Assembly: GCA_025927665.1 (NCBI GenBank)
Contig: JAICKZ010000090.1
Location: 1 to 11,176, forward strand
Length of the DNA: 11,176 nt
Direction: 5' to 3'
DNA from: Steroidobacteraceae bacterium
Lineage (GTDB): Bacteria; Pseudomonadota; Gammaproteobacteria; Steroidobacterales; Steroidobacteraceae
The notes beneath the pieces are model-generated. The model did not search any database. It was not told the DNA's origin and saw only the letters and a list, made by a program, of their open reading frames with translations. Made by a program: the position numbers and the translations under genes. The stretch's first letter is position 1. Each line of letters begins with the position of its first letter. This document shows positions 6,725 through 11,176 of this stretch, in pieces.

Positions 6725-7396
6725 ATGAGTACAGCAAAATTAATTGTCGTCATCACCGCAATGCTTAGTATTGCGGTCAATGTTTTTTTGATTCGAAAAA
6801 TTTGGCATCACGATGATCAACCGGTCATTCGCACGGTTATTACTGATGCCCCAGTGGTGATGCGTACCAATGGGGGATTGCTCGAAGTATCGACAATTAC
6901 TTCTCCAGAACATTTTGAATCCACCAAAGACCATACTATTTTAGGCATTCCAGTGGGATCGACCGTGACCACTTTACGTGTGCCAGCGACATATCGTTAT
7001 CACATTGAACTGGCGCCTGAATGGAAAATACTGTTACGTGATAAAACTTTTGTCGTGGTCGCGCCTGCCGTCAAAGCATCATTGCCAGTGGCTATTGATA
7101 CGGCAAAATTAGAAGCACAATCTTTTGGAGTATGGTCACTGTTTACAGGTCATGGTCAAATCGATTTGCTACAACGTTCAATTACGCAGGCGCTTGCGGA
7201 TAAGGCCAATTCGCCAGCCTATATTCAAATGCAACGTGAGTCGGCACGCGCCACTGTTAAAGAATTTGTTGCGAAGTGGTTGATCACGCAAGAACAATGG
7301 AAGTCGGTGAGTGGTTATCCGATTAAAGTATTTTTTTCAGATGAGCCGATTCAAGCATTGGGAAGTATCCCACCACCATTTGTAGCAGCACCTTAA
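6725..7396 (+). CDS. Membrane-anchored DUF4230-like protein
   Basis: A 223-aa protein of unknown function. One N-terminal membrane segment (about residues 5-23, LIVVITAMLSIAVNVFLI) is followed by a basic-His patch and then a soluble domain that probably lies in the periplasm. The MRTNGGLLEVSTI segment (46-58) and the later VPATYRYHIELAPEW are the parts that recall DUF4230-type proteins; I am not certain of the family. The C-terminal third is predicted helical, with the conserved-looking ARATVKEFVAKWL and a short Pro-rich end. There are no cysteines in the soluble part and no catalytic motif. The ATG has no clear ribosome site. It lies 246 bases after rsuA and is convergent with the TPR gene. 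Confidence 0.75.
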   Translation: MSTAKLIVVITAMLSIAVNVFLIRKIWHHDDQPVIRTVITDAPVVMRTNGGLLEVSTITSPEHFESTKDHTILGIPVGSTVTTLRVPATYRYHIELAPEWKILLRDKTFVVVAPAVKASLPVAIDTAKLEAQSFGVWSLFTGHGQIDLLQRSITQALADKANSPAYIQMQRESARATVKEFVAKWLITQEQWKSVSGYPIKVFFSDEPIQALGSIPPPFVAAP

Positions 7397-7405
7397 GATT
7401 GTATG

Positions 7406-7437
7406 AAGGCCTAGATACAAATGAATCTGATAGGCTT
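7406..7437. terminator. Terminator between convergent genes
   Basis: AAGGCCT (7406-7412) pairs with AGGCTT (7432-7437) with one bulged G, and AGAT with ATCT inside. On the plus strand it is followed by ATTTATTTTT, a good T-rich tail for the DUF4230-like gene. It lies in the 43-base gap between two convergent stops and could serve both strands, though the minus-strand tail is less clear. Confidence 0.6.
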
Positions 7438-7439
7438 AT

Positions 7440-8297
7440 TTATTTTTGCCGCTGCGTTGTTTGATATGCAAACAAATTGCGTTCTGCTTCAGCTAATTTA
7501 TAATCATCCTTGTTACGTAAGCGACGCAATTGTTCAACGCTTTCTACGAGCATAGGTTCTGCTTCGCCGGCGTGGCCACAATTGCTGAGCACGTTACCCA
7601 GGTTATTTTGTGCCTCATAAATAAACCAATTTTGTTTTGGCATCACTGTGCGCCTAATGTCGTATGCTAATGTCGATTCTTTGATCGATTCGTCGCATTG
7701 ATGCGTCGCAAGCAATGCTTGGCTCAAAGCCAAGTGCGTATTAGCCAGTACGCGTCGTTCTTCTGGCGGAATTTTTTCCAACGCACTTCTCAACTTAATG
7801 ACTGCAGCGGCATACGATTTCTCAGCAATTAACACGCGGCCGCGTTCAACAGCGACAGAATGAATGATTGGATTGTATTGATTTGAATTATGTGCGGCGA
7901 CAGATTCTGCTGTCGAAATGACTTTGTCCGCTTCGATAAGTCGACCGCTTTGGCGCAACGCGATGGATTGATTGTAATAAAGAAACATTAGGTTCGGGTC
8001 AGTATCGCCGCGTTTATCAATCATCATTTGTATTGCGGACTGCAACGCGCTTAAGGCCGCAGGCATATTTCCAGCATCGCAATAAGCAGAACCCAGATTG
8101 CCAAACTGCATCGCCAATGAGGTGGAACCCATTGCCGATCGCGCTTTGCCGATGTCCACACTGTGTTGAAATGCAGAACTACATTTCTGGTATTCACCTC
8201 CTTCGCAATAAGCAATACCCAGCTCATTCCATGCAGATTGGATCAATGGATGATTTGCATCGTACAAATGTTGTAGTTCTGGCAACAATGAGGTCAT
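7440..8297 (-). CDS. TPR protein, probable C-terminal remnant of a Ser/Thr kinase-TPR protein
   Basis: A 285-aa helical protein with five or six tetratricopeptide repeats, for example AWNELGIAYCEGGEYQKCSS, FGNLGSAYCDAGNMPAALSA and AQNNLGNVLSNCGHAGEAEP. TPR arrays bind other proteins. No signal peptide or membrane helix is present. The ATG at 8297 overlaps the stop TGA of the kinase gene (ATGA), so translation could be coupled. A TTG two codons earlier is an alternative. In the common form of this family the kinase domain, a membrane helix and TPRs form one protein of 800-1000 aa. Here the kinase C-lobe and linker are missing, so this reading frame looks like the tail of such a protein after a deletion. 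It may still be translated. Confidence 0.75.
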   Translation of the reverse strand: MTSLLPELQHLYDANHPLIQSAWNELGIAYCEGGEYQKCSSAFQHSVDIGKARSAMGSTSLAMQFGNLGSAYCDAGNMPAALSALQSAIQMMIDKRGDTDPNLMFLYYNQSIALRQSGRLIEADKVISTAESVAAHNSNQYNPIIHSVAVERGRVLIAEKSYAAAVIKLRSALEKIPPEERRVLANTHLALSQALLATHQCDESIKESTLAYDIRRTVMPKQNWFIYEAQNNLGNVLSNCGHAGEAEPMLVESVEQLRRLRNKDDYKLAEAERNLFAYQTTQRQK

Positions 8298-9082
8298 CTG
8301 CAACTTGGCTGCCCAGGTGTCAACATGCGTTCGTTAAATAATGTAAGCGCGGTATCGTTATTACGTGAGTCGGCGTCCATTAATTTGGCAATACCAAAGT
8401 CCAATAATTTTGGACTGCCCTCATCGCTGACTAATATATTGGATGGTTTGATATCGCGATGAATGATGAGCTGTTGGTGAGCGGCGTGAACGGCCGAGCA
8501 CACTTGCTGAAATAGCTTGAGTCGTGACTCGATATCAAGTCGCTTTGAGTTGCAATATAAATCAATGCGCATTCCCTCCACATACTCCATTACCAAGTAA
8601 GGAGTTCCATCTGTCGTGCCGCCGCCGTCAATTAAACGTGCAATATTGGGATGATTGAGGCTGGCTAAGATTTGACGCTCACCGCGCAGTCGTGCAATGA
8701 CGTTAGGAGACATCAAATGGCTGCTAACCAACTTAAGTGCCACTTTTTGTTCAAACTCGCTATCCGCTCGCTCGGCAAGATAGACTACGCCCATACCACC
8801 TTCGCCCAGATGTTTGATAATGCGATAACGATCGATGATGCATCCAGATTGAAGCAGGACGCTTTTCTGTTTAACGAAAATTGTGGCATCTTTGGCTATT
8901 GAATTCGCCGATGTTTTTATCAATGACATTAATTGGTCGTGCAGTATCGGATCATCAGCACAGGAACTGACTACAAATTGTGGACGTTGTGCAGTGCCTA
9001 ATGTCATCGCTTCGTCATATAGCGATTGTAGACGTTGCCAACGAGTAAGGCCGGGAGCCTCTGGTTCATTTATCTGGTTCAT
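8294..9082 (-). CDS. Ser/Thr protein kinase, truncated in the activation segment
   Basis: A Hanks-type Ser/Thr kinase N-terminal part, 262 aa. An N-terminal segment (WQRLQSLYDEAMTLG, 15-29) of the kind found in kinase-TPR proteins precedes the kinase domain from about 86. Seen in order: Gly loop LGEGGMGVVYLA (92-103), ATP-binding K117 in VALK, the alpha-C Glu in GERQI, hinge MEYVEG, HRDIKPSN (208-215) and DFG (228-230). The activation loop runs to ERMLTPG and the frame then ends in QPSCR-stop. The usual continuation is YASPEQ followed by the whole C-lobe (subdomains VIII-XI), all missing here. Without it substrate binding and folding should fail, so the product is probably inactive. No ECF sigma gene, a frequent partner, is nearby. 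Confidence 0.85.
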   Translation of the reverse strand: MNQINEPEAPGLTRWQRLQSLYDEAMTLGTAQRPQFVVSSCADDPILHDQLMSLIKTSANSIAKDATIFVKQKSVLLQSGCIIDRYRIIKHLGEGGMGVVYLAERADSEFEQKVALKLVSSHLMSPNVIARLRGERQILASLNHPNIARLIDGGGTTDGTPYLVMEYVEGMRIDLYCNSKRLDIESRLKLFQQVCSAVHAAHQQLIIHRDIKPSNILVSDEGSPKLLDFGIAKLMDADSRNNDTALTLFNERMLTPGQPSCR

Positions 9083-9474
9083 CAGGAAAGTATATTATGC
9101 GAATAGGCACTTAGAGCCAGTAAGTACTATTTCCCATCTGTAAAATGAAAACAATAACTTGTGATGTATTAGCCGCGTCCAATAACAGCTACGTCATGCC
9201 ATGAGCGCTTCTTCTTAGTTCTACGTTCATGGACACAGTTTTTTTGGCCGATTGATCTCGATCCGATTTTCGCGACTAGTGGGCATATTGGTGTAGATGT
9301 TCCCCGATCGCGTCGACGGCTTTCTTGGTAACGAAACTCATCGGTAAGAATTAATTTTCCACCTGCTTCACATTATTTACGTAGTGGTTATTAATTAAGA
9401 AATTTATGTGATGAGTTCAACAACATGTGCTACCAAAGCAGTCGATATTGACACGGAGTGGATGACGAACTGCG
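9083..9474. other. Gene-free divergent region of 392 bp
   Basis: It separates the minus-strand kinase from the plus-strand metallopeptidase and should hold both promoters. I see no protein of more than a few dozen residues. On the minus strand a 21-codon frame starting MSFVTKKAVDAIG lies near 9275-9340 and is not recognisable. An AT-rich block at 9370-9410 (TTATTAATTAAGAAATTTA) is the most promoter-like part. There is no clear terminator or repeat. Confidence 0.45.
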
Positions 9475-10173
9475 ATGGTTTTTATGATCAGATATGTTTG
9501 GGTCTCGCTATGCTGCTTATATACTACCTGTTGTTGGTCTGCGGAACTGACCGCCATTGAAATGAAATGGTTGCATGCTGCGGAGCCAGTGCTCGCCTAT
9601 GCCGAATCGCAGCAGCTGCCAATTGATATTGTCGTGCAGCCCGAAGCCAGTCCTGGTGATGCGCCACTTGCAATGGCGGTGAAAGACAATCGCTGCCAAT
9701 TAGTATTATCAATGCGTGGCAATAAAGATGCAGAAGCCACGCTTATGAACGTTCCAACCGATCAAGTCAATCTAGTTATTGAAGCGATGACGGCACATGA
9801 AGTAGCACATTGTTGGCGTTATAAACAGGGTGTGTGGCATACCGTGCCAGCGGGTTTTGTCGAAGCGTCCAGCGATGTCGTTCAAGACACAGGACTTAGA
9901 CAACTTCAACAACAAATGCGTGCCACGAGAAGAGAAGAAGGCTTTGCTGATTTGGTTGGATTGGCTTGGACATTGCGTGAACATCCAGATCAATACGCGA
10001 TAGTGCATCGTTGGCTGGAACAAATTCGTAATGACCAACCGGTTGCCGGTGGTTATCATGATACGCGTCTATGGGTTCAGTTGGCGCAAGACAGTTCAGC
10101 GTTTGCAAAAGGAGAATCGCCATTTGAACAAGCCAGCAAGCTATGGAACATGGGTCTGCTTACAGAGCAGTGA
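9475..10173 (+). CDS. Exported HEXXH protein, putative zinc metallopeptidase
   Basis: A 232-aa protein with a likely signal peptide: basic IR, hydrophobic YVWVSLCCLYTTCC and an SA cleavage region near residue 23. The zinc-peptidase motif HEVAH is at 108-112 (TAHEVAHCWRY). About 42 residues later EEGFADL (154-160) offers a Glu as the third zinc ligand, in the gluzincin pattern HEXXH plus downstream Glu-x-x-x-Asp. Function as a periplasmic or secreted peptidase is inferred from these motifs; the substrate is unknown. The start is uncertain: ATG at 9475 or 9484 (three codons later), neither with a well-spaced ribosome site; GGAG at 9455-9458 is 16 bases from the first. It is divergent from the kinase and convergent with the exporter fragment. 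Confidence 0.75.
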   Translation: MVFMIRYVWVSLCCLYTTCCWSAELTAIEMKWLHAAEPVLAYAESQQLPIDIVVQPEASPGDAPLAMAVKDNRCQLVLSMRGNKDAEATLMNVPTDQVNLVIEAMTAHEVAHCWRYKQGVWHTVPAGFVEASSDVVQDTGLRQLQQQMRATRREEGFADLVGLAWTLREHPDQYAIVHRWLEQIRNDQPVAGGYHDTRLWVQLAQDSSAFAKGESPFEQASKLWNMGLLTEQ

Positions 10174-10194
10174 CTGCAATACTTATTAATTCAA

Positions 10195-10225
10195 TCAGCA
10201 GCTTTGATAGCTGGTCGTCTGCTGA
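10195..10225. terminator. Possible terminator between convergent genes
   Basis: TCAGCAG (10195-10201) and CTGCTGA (10219-10225) are perfect inverted copies. An alternative inner hairpin CAGCT-TTGAT-AGCTG (10199-10213) competes with it. On the plus strand a pyrimidine-rich stretch ending ATTTTCTCT follows from 10231. It lies 22 bases after the metallopeptidase stop. Confidence 0.35.
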
Positions 10226-10278
10226 TGTCACATTCCATTTTCTCTGCTAATGAATTATTCGCGCCATTGTTATAATAG

Positions 10279-11037
10279 TTAAGAGCTGAATTCGGTTGGT
10301 TCGTTCTTGATGTCGCATAGTACATCCTTTGATAGTTGAGCAAAAATCCACGTTGATGCGCAAGTGATCAGGCCAACGCATATGAAGGTCAAGTGAAATG
10401 CCTCTAATGCGCCAGCACGAATCTTCGAATCGATGTCGGTAAAGATATTAATCAAGGTGCCCGCTGCTGCAATGCCAAATCCCATTGATAGCATTTGAAT
10501 CATGGACAGCAATGTATTGCCACTGCTCGCTTGAGAAGGTGTCAGGTCTTTCAGCACCACCGTGTTCATTGCAGTAAATTGCAGTGAGTTGAAAAATCCA
10601 AAGATTGCCAATTGTATTATCCTCAACCAGGCTGGTTGATCTGGCGCAATCAAGGCGAAGCTGGTCATGGACGCTCCCACCAATAATGTATTGGCGGTGA
10701 GTACTTGTTTATAACCGAAATATAAGATCAATGGAGTCACCACTCTTTTTGTAAGCAATGCCGAAATCGAAATCGGCAGCATCATGATACCGGCTTGTAC
10801 TGGCGTATGACTCAAACCAACTTGAAGCGTTAAGGGAATTAGAAAAGGAATGCTACCACTACCAAGTCGTGCAAAGAGATTACCGAGTAATCCTATGCTG
10901 AATGTAGGTACTCGAAACAGAGTGGTTGGAAACAAAGGATATGCATGCTGTGATGCATGTAACCAGTACGCAACCAAGGTGGCAAGACCAAAAATCAATA
11001 ACACCAACATCGAAGCGTGCTTCATGCCAAAGCCAGA
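10279..11037 (-). pseudogene. C-terminal half of an MdtD/EmrB-type MFS exporter, cut by an IS
   Basis: The frame encodes about 250 residues that align with the C-terminal half of DHA2-family (14-helix) drug exporters, closest by memory to E. coli MdtD: FRVPTFSIGLLGNLFARLGSG, IPFLIPLTLQVGLS, FGYKQVLTANTLL, MNTVVLKDL and ASSGNTLLSMIQMLSMG. At least six membrane helices remain. The first half, with the start and the helices that carry the proton-coupling motifs, is missing. Homology to MdtD continues upstream of the first ATG (11025) to about 11037 (SSGFGMK against QKGLGIS) and then stops where an IS end begins. The fragment has no start or promoter of its own and is unlikely to work. Its stop is at 10279. 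Confidence 0.85.
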
Positions 11038-11176
11038 TGACCTGCTCCCCTTAAATGTACCTGATGTAAAGTTAGCCTGCTCCGCAATTGAGGAGACAGA
11101 GCATGAAGAAATCGAGATTTAAAGAAGAGCAAATCATTGGTATCTTGAAAGAGCACCGCGCTGGATTATCGGCAGC
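11038..11176 (+). mobile_element. IS3-family insertion sequence, left end (partial)
   Basis: The element is recognised by its first gene, orfA. The probable left end is TGACCTGCTCCCC at 11038-11050. It starts with TGA as many IS3-family ends do, and it begins exactly where exporter homology is lost. The right end, orfB and the target duplication lie outside the window, so the exact terminus is inferred. An alternative left end would be TGTACCTG at 11056. Confidence 0.7.
11103..11176 (+). CDS. IS3-family transposase OrfA, N-terminal part
   Basis: The 24 visible codons read MKKSRFKEEQI then IGILKEHRAGLSA, the start of IS3-family OrfA proteins of the IS407/IS51 kind. OrfA carries the helix-turn-helix that binds the IS ends and is normally fused to the DDE-type OrfB by a programmed -1 frameshift. 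AGGAG at 11091-11095, seven bases before the ATG, sets the start. The rest is beyond the window, so intactness cannot be judged. Confidence 0.9.
   Translation, partial: MKKSRFKEEQIIGILKEHRAGLSA

Noticed and set aside
8033..9143. Plus-strand open frames opposite the kinase and TPR genes
   Set aside because: They lie antisense to frames with clear kinase and TPR motifs and have no identity of their own.
9462..9560. A 32-codon hydrophobic frame (MTNCDGFYDQ...) overlapping the start of the HEXXH gene
   Set aside because: GGAG is only three bases from its ATG, and its hydrophobicity is the out-of-frame echo of the signal-peptide coding sequence.
10850..11122. Plus-strand open frame spanning the exporter/IS junction
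   Set aside because: It runs antisense to the exporter fragment and out of frame with orfA; the junction itself makes it a chance frame.

Overview
The window looks like a chromosomal segment of a gammaproteobacterium with moderate GC (mid-40s percent by eye, not computed). The reasons are a gammaproteobacterial-style RsmC with a duplicated-domain layout, an RsuA with E. coli-like residue numbering, an MdtD/EmrB-type exporter fragment, and a Ser/Thr kinase of the kinase-plus-TPR type common in Xanthomonadales-like genomes. The lineage below class is a guess.

Layout. Positions 1-3348 hold three plus-strand genes: ilvD (dihydroxy-acid dehydratase), a small lipoprotein of unknown function, and an HMG-CoA lyase family enzyme. 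From 3405 to 3636 lie a four-unit tandem repeat, a perfect hairpin and the leader of a Prx5-type peroxiredoxin (3637-4119). A nested set of inverted repeats (4143-4312) separates it from a compact plus-strand operon: a four-helix membrane protein, rsmC and rsuA (4332-6478). The last two modify 16S rRNA. rsmC is interrupted by a single in-frame TAG. A DUF4230-like membrane-anchored protein follows (6725-7396) and meets, at a hairpin terminator, a minus-strand pair: a TPR protein and a Ser/Thr kinase cut off inside its activation segment. A gene-free divergent gap (9083-9474) leads to an exported HEXXH protein (9475-10173). This converges on the C-terminal half of an MdtD-like drug exporter, which is cut at about 11037 by the left end of an IS3-family element that runs off the window.

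I see no phage, CRISPR, tRNA, rRNA or defence locus, and no convincing new multi-gene system. The notable feature is gene decay: rsmC (one stop), kinase/TPR (probable internal deletion) and the exporter (IS insertion) are three interrupted genes within about 6.5 kb. Structured intergenic repeats add to the picture of a fluid region. The best items for follow-up are the rsmC amber codon, the kinase-TPR scar, and the two families of intergenic repeats.
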